Shown in pieces: positions 49,852 to 60,563 of a stretch of 61,768 bases of DNA. Location of the stretch: assembly GCA_049999805.1 (NCBI GenBank), contig JBNGIO010006002.1, forward strand, positions 1 through 61,768, given 5' to 3'. A program made the translations under genes and the position numbers. The number at the start of each line of letters is the position of its first letter. Within the stretch, counting starts at the first letter, position 1. Source of the stretch: Folioceros fuciformis. Its lineage: Eukaryota; Anthocerotophyta; Anthocerotopsida; Anthocerotales. The notes under the pieces were generated by a model. That model was not told the origin of the DNA, did no database searches, and saw only the letters and a program-made list of their open reading frames with translations.

Positions 49852-51161
49852 CCCTTGCCAGCAACTTCCTTCAGAAGCTCTGTGCACGGTCTGGATGAAG
49901 ACTGTTCATGTACACTCTGTTGGGCCCGGGGTCAAATGGCTCAATTAAATTTTTGTCTTGTCTCTCGCACACTCACTACCAGAATGAACTCACTCCTCTG
50001 ATATCTAGTAATGCGAATCCAACTCATTCCGCTGATATGTAGTGATGCAAATCTTAATGCGCGATGCAGTAGAGGTGCCTCTTGAAGGACAGAAGGAGGC
50101 AGAGGGTCCGCTGAAGGAAGCACCCGAACTTTGATGCGGTGGTCACAAGGTTGGAAGTTGTATGAGCCCGCAGTATGCTTTTCTTCCATTTTATGTTCAG
50201 GGCAGCTGTTTAGGGCAAATGTGCAAAATGCTGGGAAAAGCTTGCCCTTTCCTGACTCGGCCCATGCAGTTCCCGAGCAATTTGGAAGGCTTCCAGGGCA
50301 TCCCTGTCAGTCTGCCCTGAAGGTGGCACGGCCATCCCCTCAATCCACCGTGAAGGTTCCACGACGAACCCTTTCAGTCCACCTTGAACTTCTCACGAGC
50401 ATTCGGCTCATATCTCGAGTGTGAGAGGACGTACATCGAAGCACTAGGGCAAACGCTCTGCCCATGATCCGTCGTGGTAGAGAGTGGTAGCAAGAGAGAG
50501 AAATTGGGAAGGTGAACAGATAGAATCGAAACCTCACAACGGCTGCAACGCAATGCTCTCCAGACGTTTCCTACTCGTGAGCAGGGAAAGGCAGATCGCT
50601 TTAGACGAGGAAATGAAGGTTATATGCACATGAAATGATGACATATTCGTTCTTAATTTCCCCACTGCGACGCTTCCTAGTAAGAAATTATAGCCATACG
50701 GCTGAGCCTATTCGATGGTTGGATAGTACGGCATCACGCCTGGGCCCCAGCATCTAACCCTTGGTCAGGCTCACTGTGGGCTCGAGATCTCTGTGGTACG
50801 CTTATCAGATCATCCTGCTGCTACTACCTAATTCCACATCTTGGCACAGAGTGTGCACGTCTCACGTAGAACGGGGCGGCGTATGTACGTTGATATCTCC
50901 ACCGAGTAGTCCGCAGATGAGAGTGCATGCAGGGCGTGGAGACAGACCCAGGAAAAACGTGTCAGCAGAGGCCACGGTAGGGTACGTCGTGTCATTGGCA
51001 AGCACAGTCTGTGGTGACGAATCTCCCCCGAGATCGCTGTAGAAGAACCCTGTTTCAGATCTGCTGCATGCCTTGCTTCGAGCCTAGGGTCCCGCTTATC
51101 ACCAACCACCTTGCATATCTCAGCTACAAGTCCTGACTTGTTTCATTTCAGCCTTTCTTCA
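49852..51161. other. Intergenic, no gene seen
   Basis: 1.3 kb between the ERD2-like 3' end and the PPR stop. Contains a near duplication (acccgaactttgatgcggtgg-like block once; ctaatgcgaatccaactcat at about 50010 and tagtgatgcaaatcttaatg at about 50040) and small open frames without motifs. Confidence 0.45.
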
Positions 51162-54089
51162 CTACCGGGATCCAACCATAAAGCTATGCACAAGGCCGTT
51201 CTCGTCCGTCCACCAGCTCTGGCCTGGCCCCTTCCACGCCCTCGTTCGTATTCTCCTTGCGTGCATCTCCCATGCCTGCTCCCACATCTGGGCACTGTTG
51301 TATATGTTCGACATCACCACGCATGCTGTCGCAGCTTTCTTGTCTAGCTTTAGTACTTCATGAAGCGCACGTTGTCCCATTTCCACGTTGCTCCACTTTT
51401 GACAGGCACCGAGTACATTGTGCCAAACTGCAGCATCAGGTTCTTCAGGCATTGTACTTACCAAAGCTAGGGCTTCCTTCAGCCGTCCTGAACGACCTAG
51501 GAGATCCACCATGCATGTGTAGTGCTCCATCGTGGGAGTAGCCCCACTGTATTTACTCACAGCCTCGAAGTACTCTTGCCCCTTTTTCACCAGACCCTTA
51601 TGACTGCATACCGTTAGCACACTAAGGAATGTGCTGTTGTCGGGCTTTAGGCCACTCTCTGCCATCTCTTGAAACAAATGAAACACCGTTTCGCTGTCTC
51701 CTTGAAGGGCATAGCCTGCAATCAGTGCATTCCATGCAACTACGTCTCTCTTGGTCAATGCCTTAAAGACCTGCTCTGCATCAACCATGCTGCCAGACTT
51801 GCCATACATGTTTATCAAACTGGTCGCTGTAAGCACATCAGTATGAAGCCCTTGTTCTTTAATCTGTGCATGAAGTTGCCTTCCCACATCCAAAGCTCCC
51901 ACACTTGCACATGTCTGCAGGAGGCAAACAAACGTCACAGAATCAGGTGTAGCCATGTCTCCTTCTCGCATAGCATTGTAAAGAAGAAAAGCCTCCTGCA
52001 CCATGCCCTGCTGCGAATATCCTGCTAGCATAGCATTCCACATCACCAGATCTTTTTGATTAAGACCATCAAACACACTTCGAGCATCGTCCAAGCTTCC
52101 ACACTTTGCATACATGTTTACCAATCTGTTAGCTACAGACATATCGTTTTGATGTCCATGTGCTCTAATCTGTTCATGAAGCTGCTTTCCCTTCTCTAGG
52201 CCCCCATCACCCATACTCTCACACGCACGCACAAGGCACGTAAACGTCACAGAATCAGGCATAGCCCACCCCTGTTCTCGCATAGCATTGTAAAGATGGA
52301 AAGCGTGATGCCCCTTGCCCTGCTGGGAATACGCTGCTATCATGGCATTCCATGTCCCCACGTCTTTTAGTGTAAGTCCAGCAAACACACCTTGAGCATC
52401 CTCCAAGCTGCCGCACTTTGCATACATACTTATCAAACTGTTGGAGACGAGCACATGACCCTGATATGGTCCTCTCCTAATTTGTGCATGAAGTTGCCTA
52501 CCCATCTCCAAAGCCAGGGTGCCAACACTGGCACACGCCTGCAAGAGACACACAAATGTGACGTCGTCAGGTGGCACCATGCCTTCTTCTTGCATCTTGC
52601 TGTAAAGCCGAAGAGCTTGTTGCACCATGCCCAGCTGGCAATATGCTGCTATCATGGCACTCCACATTACCACATCCTTCTGACCAAGCCCTTCAAACAC
52701 TCTTTCAGCGTCTTCCAAACTGCCACACCTTGCATACATGTTCACCAAACTACTGCCTACGAACGCACAGCCTTGCAGCCCCTGTTCTATGATTTGCGCA
52801 TGAAGCTGCTTCCCCTTCTCCAAAGCTAGGGCCCCAACACTCGCACAAGCTTGGAGGAAGCAAACAAATGTTACAGAGGTAGGCACAGCGACTTCTCCTT
52901 GCATAGCATCACAGAGACGCAGGGCTTCCTGTCCCATGCCCTGCTGGGAATACCCAGCTATCATGGAATTCCACGTCACCACATCTTTCTTACAGAGCCC
53001 ATCAAACACATTCCGAGCATCTTCCAAGCTGCCACACTTTGCATACATGTTAACCAGACTGCTGGCAGCCAACCCATGAGCTTCAAGCCCTCGTTGAGCA
53101 ATTTGCGCATGAAGCCGCTTCCCCTCCTCCAAAGCCAAGGTACCCACACCTGCACATGCCTGCAGGACGCACGCAAACGTCACAACATTAGGTACCGCGG
53201 TGCCTTCTTCTTCCATCGTATCGTACAGACGAAGAGCTTCCTGCCCCATCCCTTGCCGGGAATACCCAGCTATCATAGCATTCCACGTAACCACATCTCT
53301 TACCCCGACTCCTATTCCATCAAACACCCTTCGAGCGTCTTCCAAGCTGCCACACTTCGCATACATGTCGACCAAGGCACTACAAACGTACGAGCTCGAG
53401 GCAGCGCCACCAGCCGAGACATCAGCATGCACCTCCTGCCCACATACCAAGTCCGAAGCCCTTGTACACGCCTGAAGGACTGCTACAAACACATGATCGT
53501 CCGGCTTCACACTGCTCCACCTGCGCATGCGTCGATACAGCTGAATGGCCTGCTCATATCGCCCGTGCTTAACATGTGCAGAAATGATAGCAGACCACGT
53601 GAACGCATCTGGTTTCGCAACCAGATTAAACACCTCCATAGCTTCTTCAACCCTGGCCTCAGAGGCATACATTCGCAAGAAGTGGTTGCACAAGAAAGTA
53701 TCCGACTCGAACCCCTTCTTCACAGCCAAAGCGTGAACTCTCCGACCAACAGCCAGATCCTTCTTAGCCACACATCCCTGAAGAACAACATAGAAGAGAG
53801 ACTTGGACACGAAGCAGTCCGTCTGCACCAAAACTCCCAACGCTCCAACACACTCATTCAGCTCACCTCGCTCACACAGTTGGGTTACTGTGTCGGCCGT
53901 CACGTCCCTCCTTCTTTCGCACCCCCGTCCTCCTGCACCAGCATCGCCCCGCACTCCCCTGCCTGGCCAGGGTACCTCCCGACACTCCCAACCAGTCGAG
54001 CAGCAGCGGCAGGCCACTTGAGCAGGAGCCCTTCTTACAACACCTGCCAATCTCACAACAGCCGTTCCCATTTCCAGGCACACACACAT
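51162..54089 (-). CDS. PLS-class pentatricopeptide repeat protein, E-type end
   Basis: Sequence-specific organellar RNA-binding protein, probably an RNA-editing or processing factor of chloroplast or mitochondria. Single exon, 975 residues from ATG 54089; the frame extends further only to a GTG. The N-terminus is Arg/Cys/Ala-rich and lacks acids, as in an organelle presequence. From about residue 80 to 880 it is PPR repeats in P-L-S triplets; about six consecutive ~102-residue triplets are very alike, each with MYAKCGSLEDA, DVVTWNAMIAGYSQQGMGQE and VTFVCLLQACASVG. The end has the E-motif (LLGRSGRLKEALALVSTMPE, AAVWHNVLGAC, VVMSNIYNSAQMWEQA) and stops after QSWWTDENGLVHSFMVGSR, so no DYW deaminase domain is encoded. 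Such proteins usually recruit a separate DYW partner. Confidence 0.93.
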   Translation of the reverse strand: MCVCLEMGTAVVRLAGVVRRAPAQVACRCCSTGWECREVPWPGRGVRGDAGAGGRGCERRRDVTADTVTQLCERGELNECVGALGVLVQTDCFVSKSLFYVVLQGCVAKKDLAVGRRVHALAVKKGFESDTFLCNHFLRMYASEARVEEAMEVFNLVAKPDAFTWSAIISAHVKHGRYEQAIQLYRRMRRWSSVKPDDHVFVAVLQACTRASDLVCGQEVHADVSAGGAASSSYVCSALVDMYAKCGSLEDARRVFDGIGVGVRDVVTWNAMIAGYSRQGMGQEALRLYDTMEEEGTAVPNVVTFACVLQACAGVGTLALEEGKRLHAQIAQRGLEAHGLAASSLVNMYAKCGSLEDARNVFDGLCKKDVVTWNSMIAGYSQQGMGQEALRLCDAMQGEVAVPTSVTFVCFLQACASVGALALEKGKQLHAQIIEQGLQGCAFVGSSLVNMYARCGSLEDAERVFEGLGQKDVVMWSAMIAAYCQLGMVQQALRLYSKMQEEGMVPPDDVTFVCLLQACASVGTLALEMGRQLHAQIRRGPYQGHVLVSNSLISMYAKCGSLEDAQGVFAGLTLKDVGTWNAMIAAYSQQGKGHHAFHLYNAMREQGWAMPDSVTFTCLVRACESMGDGGLEKGKQLHEQIRAHGHQNDMSVANRLVNMYAKCGSLDDARSVFDGLNQKDLVMWNAMLAGYSQQGMVQEAFLLYNAMREGDMATPDSVTFVCLLQTCASVGALDVGRQLHAQIKEQGLHTDVLTATSLINMYGKSGSMVDAEQVFKALTKRDVVAWNALIAGYALQGDSETVFHLFQEMAESGLKPDNSTFLSVLTVCSHKGLVKKGQEYFEAVSKYSGATPTMEHYTCMVDLLGRSGRLKEALALVSTMPEEPDAAVWHNVLGACQKWSNVEMGQRALHEVLKLDKKAATACVVMSNIYNSAQMWEQAWEMHARRIRTRAWKGPGQSWWTDENGLVHSFMVGSR

Positions 54090-56176
54090 CCATAGCTGGG
54101 AGAAGCGTCTTGCGAATAATGCAACCGGTTGAACCACGCACTGTTCTAAGTCGCACTACCAGACGAGAAGGATGAGCTCTACCACCACCCCAAACTTCAC
54201 TCACTCACGAAGGTGTGAACGTTCTCGTTGCCCAAGTGCCGGTGGCAAATTTCGGTTCAGAAGAGACCCCCAAAAAAAACCAGTAGGAAACAACTCAACA
54301 AAGAGTACATGGCGGGGGACTAGCCATCCATTCACGATCTCGCATCTTAAAATTGCCAAAACAAAAACCCAAGTTAAAAAAGACGACTAAATACCCAACA
54401 AGTTGTATATAGATTCCATTGTATTCTATTACTTGATGGACTAGTGAGTTTATTACGATTTTTTTTTATTTGGAGTATTTATTAATTACCATATAAATAG
54501 ATACAAATGGTTGGCTATTACAAACTTTCTTATTTGGATTATTTACTAACTAGTCACAAACAAGCCTAAATGGTAGGCTACTACAAACTTTCCTTTTTCA
54601 TTTATCATTAATTCATCATTATAAATTTTAGCAATTTTTTTATTACATGCACCTAAGTGCTATAAAATGGGCTCACACCATGTTGTATGGCATGTACAAG
54701 GCTTGAGAGACTTCACTCTACACCAGGTATGGAGCTAGCTAGGCTTTAGGTTTTAGGCTTTAAGCTTTAGGTTTTAGTATGTGCAAATAACTTGAATTTA
54801 ATGTGATGTGATGTGATGTGATGTGATGTGATGTGATGTATACTTGGCTAAGACTTAGGGGGCCATGTTGTGTCTTTCTTTAGGAGCATATGATCTCTTG
54901 TCAACTTAACTTGTGAATACCCAAGGTAAAAAACGTGAGAATAGTTGCCCACTCACCATAACAAGAGCCAAGCATTAAATCAAGCTTTAACATCATGAAG
55001 TCTACGATGTTCTGGTTAATCATAACCATGATTTTGATACTCATATTAATATCACATTTGTATAATGCTTCTCCTATACCTTACATTATTTCACAAATGG
55101 ATAAAGAGTCGATGGATTTACCATTTTTTCCTCTGCTTCGAAGCATATTCTTTGATATATTCCTTTATATCCTAGACCTCACTACAGGTACAAAATGTTC
55201 AGCAATACCTAAACCTCGTATTTAGAATACTTGAAGCATTATGTAAGAAATGATGCTACTTAGTAGGTGTTGGAATTAATTAGGGACTATGTCCATTTCC
55301 TTCACAAGGATACTTTGTTTAATTTAGATATAGAGAGTGATCAATTTTGGACTCGTGAGTCATGTATGTAGATCACTAAGGGCCACATGAGCCCATCATG
55401 GTTAGCCTTATATTTTATTTGAATTAGGGTTTCGTTTAGTTGTTGCTTAGCCCATTTGTAATAAATCATGATTTTGTTCTTGGATCAGCTTCTCTCTTAT
55501 ACGGAAGTGCTCTCATCTATCTATTGCATGGTCATACTCTATAGTTCTTTGTCATTCTGGATTTTTAGGTCTATGTAAATTAATTAAATATGTAATAATA
55601 AATAAATATCAAGAAAAAAACTATATGTGAGCTGACAATTAAAGTCAAGAAATAACCAAAAAAATAAAAAGCCTAAGTCTACAAAGAGCACCTAATAATA
55701 TATTGTATTTTGGGCTACATTATTCTTACAAAAAAGTAAGTAAGTTGGTGACATGCAAACTCTATGTTTATTGCTTGCTAGTTAGCAAAAAAGGAGATAG
55801 GAAGTAGAAATGAAGATCAGATATTCTATATATTCTCTCACATCTAAAAACCAAAAAAAAAAAAAAAGATTTAAGAAAAACTATTTCGTTAATCTCTTTG
55901 CCCAAAAATTAAAAATGGTTAGCAGCAAAAATGACGAGAAGCTCTTTTCTTCCCCCTGCTCCTCCCTCCATGCGAGGGTCATCACTGCCAAATTCTACCT
56001 TTTACGTCCGATGTACATTAGTGCAGAAACAATGTGTGAGCATAGGAGCTGGATACCACGAGTCGCTGAAAACAGACGTACGAGAAAAGGGATGGAATTC
56101 GACACTTTCTCCAACCTGGTGGGGCTTCTGAATATGGTCTTTCGATGAACACGCATTCGCATTCCCTTGGGTGAGT
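54090..56176. other. PPR upstream region and AT-rich repeat DNA
   Basis: About 300 bases of promoter, then AT-rich sequence. tgttggaattaattagggac at about 55268 resembles an LTR start. Frames at 54995-55225 and 55810-56148 (+) are short, AT-driven and without domains. Confidence 0.45.
54801..54840. repeat. (ATGTG)8 microsatellite
   Basis: Eight perfect pentanucleotide units within AT-rich non-coding DNA. Confidence 0.95.
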
Positions 56177-56698
56177 TCAGCTGTGATCAGTGCGCTGGGA
56201 GTCGGTGGACCAGACCACCTTTCTTACTTTGTAAAGTACGTCTTGGCATAGCACGGAAGCAGCGGGACCACTAAACACGTCAGTTTCGGTGAGGTGAAGA
56301 GCGCAAGCTGTGTGAAAGATGGAGCCCGATCCGCTCTCCCAGAGAATGCCCTTGCCACGGAACTTTGTACCGATCACGAGATTTCCGTCACTCTGTAACG
56401 CCACGCTGCAGGTGCGGGCCTCCTCCACGTCCACGTACGTCAGCAGACTGGACCTCCAGATGGGCACGATGCTTCCCACCTCGTACAGGCCTGCCATGCA
56501 AGTGGCGTTCTCCAAGAGGAACTGGAACTGGCCGGAGATTGACAGCAGGAACTCCCCGGCATCCAGTAAGTGGTTCTCCTGGCCGAACCACAGATGCTGA
56601 TCTGCTACATGGGTGGTCAGAGCGTTTGGCACAAGTATCAGCGGCAGCAGCAGCAGCAGCAGCATGAGCATGTTGCTCAGGGTTAGTAGACCGGCCAT
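56177..56698 (-). CDS. Secreted bulb-type (GNA-like) lectin-domain protein
   Basis: Single exon, 173 residues from ATG 56698 (MAGLLTLSNM). A long hydrophobic segment (LMLLLLLLPLILVPNALTT) is a signal peptide, so the protein should be secreted or vacuolar. The B-lectin part has WFGQENHLLDAGEFLLSISG, LEEARTCSV-like strand VDVEEARTCSVALQSDGNLV, and ILWESGSGS and VVWSTDS at strand ends. The mannose site QxDxNxVxY survives only as QSDGNLVIG, losing the final Tyr, and the first site is further degraded, so sugar binding is doubtful. Frame also runs upstream to a TTG, which I did not use. Head to head with the PsbP-domain gene, 152 bases apart. Confidence 0.8.
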   Translation of the reverse strand: MAGLLTLSNMLMLLLLLLPLILVPNALTTHVADQHLWFGQENHLLDAGEFLLSISGQFQFLLENATCMAGLYEVGSIVPIWRSSLLTYVDVEEARTCSVALQSDGNLVIGTKFRGKGILWESGSGSIFHTACALHLTETDVFSGPAASVLCQDVLYKVRKVVWSTDSQRTDHS

Positions 56699-56850
56699 CC
56701 CTTTAAAATATTTCAGCAAATGAATTATAAATGTTAATATATGAGGACTATAACAGCAAGTTTACCGGCAATGTGGATGGATGCTGCAGAACCCCGAGGC
56801 GGAAGTAGCTCTGTGATCATCGATTCCTCTCGGGCTGGTTTCACGACGCA
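56699..56850. promoter_or_regulatory. 152-bp bidirectional promoter (lectin / PsbP-domain)
   Basis: Only 152 bases separate the two divergent start codons. On the minus side AT-rich ttaaaatatttcagcaaatg precedes the lectin start. Both genes must be driven from this short stretch or from within each other's 5' region. Confidence 0.5.
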
Positions 56851-57809
56851 ATGCATCTCCAGGCCTTGGTAGGCGCGACGGGCTCTTGCGTCCTAACTGG
56901 CGGGCAGAAGCTGGGGCAGGGACTGGGACTGGGCCTGGGGCAGAGGCAAAGGCAGGGCCAAGGGCGGGGGTGGTCCGAACTTGATACGTCTGATGACAGG
57001 GCTGGACATGGGTTGGAAGTGGAACAGGAGGACGGTACCTGCTGCTCGTCCAGGAGGTTGTTGGTGGTGTCCAGCTTCAGCTTCCTGGGCGTCATGACAA
57101 CCCAGCTTGCCAGGCCCCGGTCTGGACTGGCTACCGGTAGCTACGGTGAGTGCTGTGCCTCTGTTGCCCACGACAATGTGACTGGCTACCTAGACCTAGA
57201 CCTAGACCTAGACTAGACTTGGAGGGTACATTGGTGGGGTGGCAGAGTTGCAGCATTTCTACAAGCCCGACGGGAAGGAGCGCAGCACTGACCCCTACGA
57301 GTTCGACATCCCCGCGGGCTGGTTGCAAGAGCCTGTTAGCCTGAATGATGCCAAGCTGTACGGGACAGATACCAGGTTTTCTGGACCTAATGGCTCACTG
57401 GAGGTGCTCGTGCTTCCCGTCGGTAAGTGGAGGTTGAGGGAAGGGTTGCACAAGTTGTCTCTCAATCCTAGTCAAGAGCTAGAGAATTGAAGCCCTGGAC
57501 CTCGTTTATTTTGCTGCAGGTAATGGGGATATTGAAACCATAGAACAGCTAGGTGACACAGACGGAGTGATTGGCAGGTTTGGCCCCCCTGATCAGCCTG
57601 CTAAAGTGGTGGACTCAAAGGTTGGAGGAAAGAACGGCAAGACCTATTATTTGTACGAGCTGAACACCCCCCACAGGCTGCTTTCAGCCTATGTCTCGGG
57701 GTCTCAGCTGTATGTGTTCATAGCCTCTGCCAGTGGCAAGCAGTGGCGCTTCTCTGAGGCTATGCTGAGGGAAATGAGAGACTCATTTGCATCTGCCAAA
57801 GCTAGGTAA
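56851..57809 (+). CDS. PsbP-domain protein of the thylakoid lumen
   Basis: PsbP-like (PPD) family protein; members help assemble or regulate photosystems. Exons: 56851-57145, 57246-57422, 57520-57809; 762 nt, 253 residues. Exon 1 encodes a chloroplast transit region followed by SSRRLLVVSSFSFLGVMTTQ, a twin-arginine plus hydrophobic lumenal signal. The PsbP domain runs LQHFYKPDGKERSTDPYEFD, IPAGWLQEPVSLNDAKLYGT, RFGPPDQPAKVVDSKVGGKN, GKTYYLYELNTPHRLLSAYV and GKQWRFSEAMLREMRDSFAS, the last being the family's conserved end. I cannot say which PPD subgroup. The first intron contains a cctaga repeat (57190-57218). Its stop is 86 bases from the SPO11-1 stop (convergent). Confidence 0.88.
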
Positions 57810-57895
57810 TGGAGAAAATGTTTACCTACGGGCTTCTAAGGGCATAAATTGGAAGGCATAACCAGCAGCTCATACGCATCGCAGGTAGACTTCAG

Positions 57896-60563
57896 TCAGA
57901 TGGGACCATCGCGAATTTTAGCTGGAATGTAGACGTCCGCAAGTTGTGAGAGCGATACCGCCGACAGTGCCTCTATCTTCAGCTTGACGTTACCCGCCTT
58001 CATCGCTGCTAGCTGCGACCTGCAGGCCATTGAAGGATGGGAAAGTCAAGTGACTGCGGTTGGTTTTTTGTTGACCCAGCTTTCTTCTTGCTGGAGTCCT
58101 ATTCTAAGGAGTGCTCAAAACGCATCCATCTTACCACCACTTGGGCGCAAGTTGTGCTATATGGCTCTTCTTTAACATCTCATCAGCCTTCTTGTGGTCT
58201 GCAAGGAATCCACTCCCCGTCAACTGACAAGGCCTACCAACAATGGTTCTGGGAAGAAGGATGCGGGCATACCTCTTTTGGTCATAGGAAGCAGGCACGG
58301 GCGTGGTATGTTGAATCTCTCAAAATCCGAGACAAATAGGCCCAGCCAACGGACCGATGATACGGCCAATGTCTCCGCTTCAGAAGCCATCGCCTGTAAA
58401 CGGTCACATAAATGTAGGGGATTCACGGCAAACGTTGTCATAGTCTAAAACTCTATTCCGTCAATACCAGAGATCCAAAACGGTATGTGGACAGGATGTC
58501 TACTCCATACGGGTCGCTGTCTACAAGCCCGTAGATGGGAAGCTTCAATGTGCCAGTGAGCAGTCGTAAGAAACTGCAAAACGAAATTAGTTTTGTGACC
58601 CAATGACGTACGTGTAAGGGGACCAGACCTCAAAGACAGGATATAACGGACCTAGTACCTTCTTGTTGCAACGTCTGGGTAGCCTTTGCCCTGCAAGTAA
58701 GGTAACTATGCAGGGTCATCAGGTCACCTTAATGAAAGTTATGGAGGCCACACCGGTGACGGATCCACGACAAAATCGAGTGAGAAAACAGCTGCTTCTA
58801 AATTGCCTCTGTTATGTTACGGCGGTACTCACTGTTAGAAGAATGCAACGGTTTCTAGCACAAAATCCGTCGTTCGCAAGCCGCTCAAATACTGGAGAAG
58901 ATGGGATGGGAGAGTCAGTTCTGTCTTTCGCTGGAAACGCCTATGCGAAGTCTCATCTTTGTAGTCATGCGGATCTGACCTGTTTCCTTTTCCACCAAAA
59001 GGATGTAAGCAGCAGCGCTCTTCATGTCTTGCAGTTGGACTTAAGGACAACACATCAGAGCTCCTGGAACGACAGGATGCTGATGACCAAAATAAGAAAC
59101 ACGTAGAGGATACTAGATACTTGATCGATATGCACAGGGATTGGAAAAGCCTGGTAGCGAAAGGAATTTAATCAATAGCAGGTCTGCCTTCAATTGATTT
59201 CGACGATGCAAGCAACAATATCAACGCTTACAGTAAACTCGTGTTGTTCGCAATCGATCTTCTGTCGCGCATAAATGTAGGATACAGATCCCATGAACAA
59301 TCTGAAAAGGTGAGCAAGCCGACATCAAGCTTCTGATCAATATATGAGAAGTCAGCCATCAGAAGCAGATACATTCCCAGCTTACCCCTTGCACACAGAA
59401 ACCTGTTTCGCCAACACGCGAGGATGTGACTCGCAAGGCACAGTGGTCAGAAACTTCGATGACAGACAGAATGCACAGAGTTGTCTAGCAAACTAAAGAT
59501 ATCTGAGCACTTGTAAGCAGTGAAGACTCTCCATGCATCTTCAGTCACCATGCGTCTCGGCAATGGTATGTCGTCTAGCTAGGTACCACATTGAGACATG
59601 AACGGCTGCACTGGAACATGAGGCAGATGTCGTGTATTCCCCGGTCAACATTGCCTTGATCTGGTGACCACATACAGTATGTTGCTCACGGTCAAAGCTG
59701 CAATTTCTGTGCAGGCATTTGCTACCCGTAACGGCATAGTCGACTTTGTCAAAGAAGGGAAACCTCTGAAAATCTCCGGGTCAGAGTAATAAACATCGCG
59801 TTTGGTGGCGTGTTTCTTTTGAAGGATCAACAGTTGTGCTATTTCAAGAATCCTGAGTATAACAACTACAAAACAGGAAGCAACAAAAGATTTCAGGACA
59901 CCAAAAGGTTCACGACAATCGATACATGCAAGAACATCGCAAGAGACGACAGCTTACCAAGTCGTTGTGCTCCATTCCTAGCATAGGCAACCGTTCTATC
60001 CTCTTCTACCCGCTGGAAGATGCTGCAGCTTGCGCAACGCAACGTCACGGAGTGAGAATTCAGCGTTCCAATTCAGCGTCAGAGACTCTCCCTCGATCCA
60101 AAACGCGCGCATCCATGTTGCCTTTGCCGGGCGGTTAGCGCTTACGAGGTCACGTCGGTCGCAGACTCGTTCGAAGTGAACGTCCGATGTCGATACCTTG
60201 CAACCTTCAAATTTGGCAACACGCCGTCTTCGAGGGCACGTAGTATCTGCAGGATCAAGCCTGAAGAGTCCGCATTGTAAGCTTTTATTCAATCTTCTCT
60301 AACCATTGAGCAACAGCAGTCGAAGCAGCGAGGGAGTGTCTCGTCCGTATTTTACAATTCGCCTTTCTTGCATGCCTAGAACATGTCACAAGACATGCGG
60401 ATTGCAACAGATGTCCACCTTGGATCTTCTGAAGCACTCCTTCCGACACAGGCGCGGGAGCGCCGTCGCAATCCGTCCGGCCATCGCTGTTGCTTCCGCG
60501 GCAGGAAGCGGAGCTGGAGTCCATCCGGCCCGCGTGCTTGTCCTTCTGTGAAGTCACGGTCAT
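57896..60563 (-). CDS. SPO11-1: SPO11-1, meiotic DNA double-strand-break transesterase
   Basis: Topoisomerase VI A-like protein that makes meiotic double-strand breaks. Fifteen exons (minus): 60563-60419, 60260-60197, 60022-59958, 59865-59764, 59660-59587, 59402-59386, 59301-59232, 59150-59114, 59027-58980, 58891-58833, 58690-58659, 58573-58468, 58393-58273, 58198-58135, 58019-57896; 1128 nt, 375 residues. 5Y-CAP domain: [20 protein letters not shown] with the catalytic Tyr, [20 protein letters not shown]. Toprim: [50 protein letters not shown] with Glu and the D-x-D metal ligands, [18 protein letters not shown]-terminus [20 protein letters not shown]. The family match is closest to plant SPO11-1 rather than SPO11-2 or TOP6A. 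One exon is 17 nt; one intron is U12-type. Start is the first in-frame ATG ([12 protein letters not shown]). Confidence 0.92.
59028..59113 (-). other. U12-type GT-AG intron in SPO11-1
   Basis: On the minus strand the intron begins GTATCCTCT (one mismatch to the U12 donor RTATCCTTT), and tccttaa, the core of the U12 branch site, lies 13 bases before the acceptor ...ctgcaag. The flanking exons then read [20 protein letters not shown], the same length as other plant SPO11-1 proteins. Confidence 0.75.

Noticed and set aside
52851-54095. 414-codon plus-strand ORF
   Set aside because: It is exactly antisense to the PPR repeats; its apparent repeats mirror the PPR triplets.
55268-55560. Possible LTR starting tgttggaattaatt
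   Set aside because: No matching end, second copy or target duplication found.
55810-56148. 112-codon plus-strand ORF in AT-rich DNA
   Set aside because: Low-complexity Lys/Ser start, no motif and no splice or promoter context.
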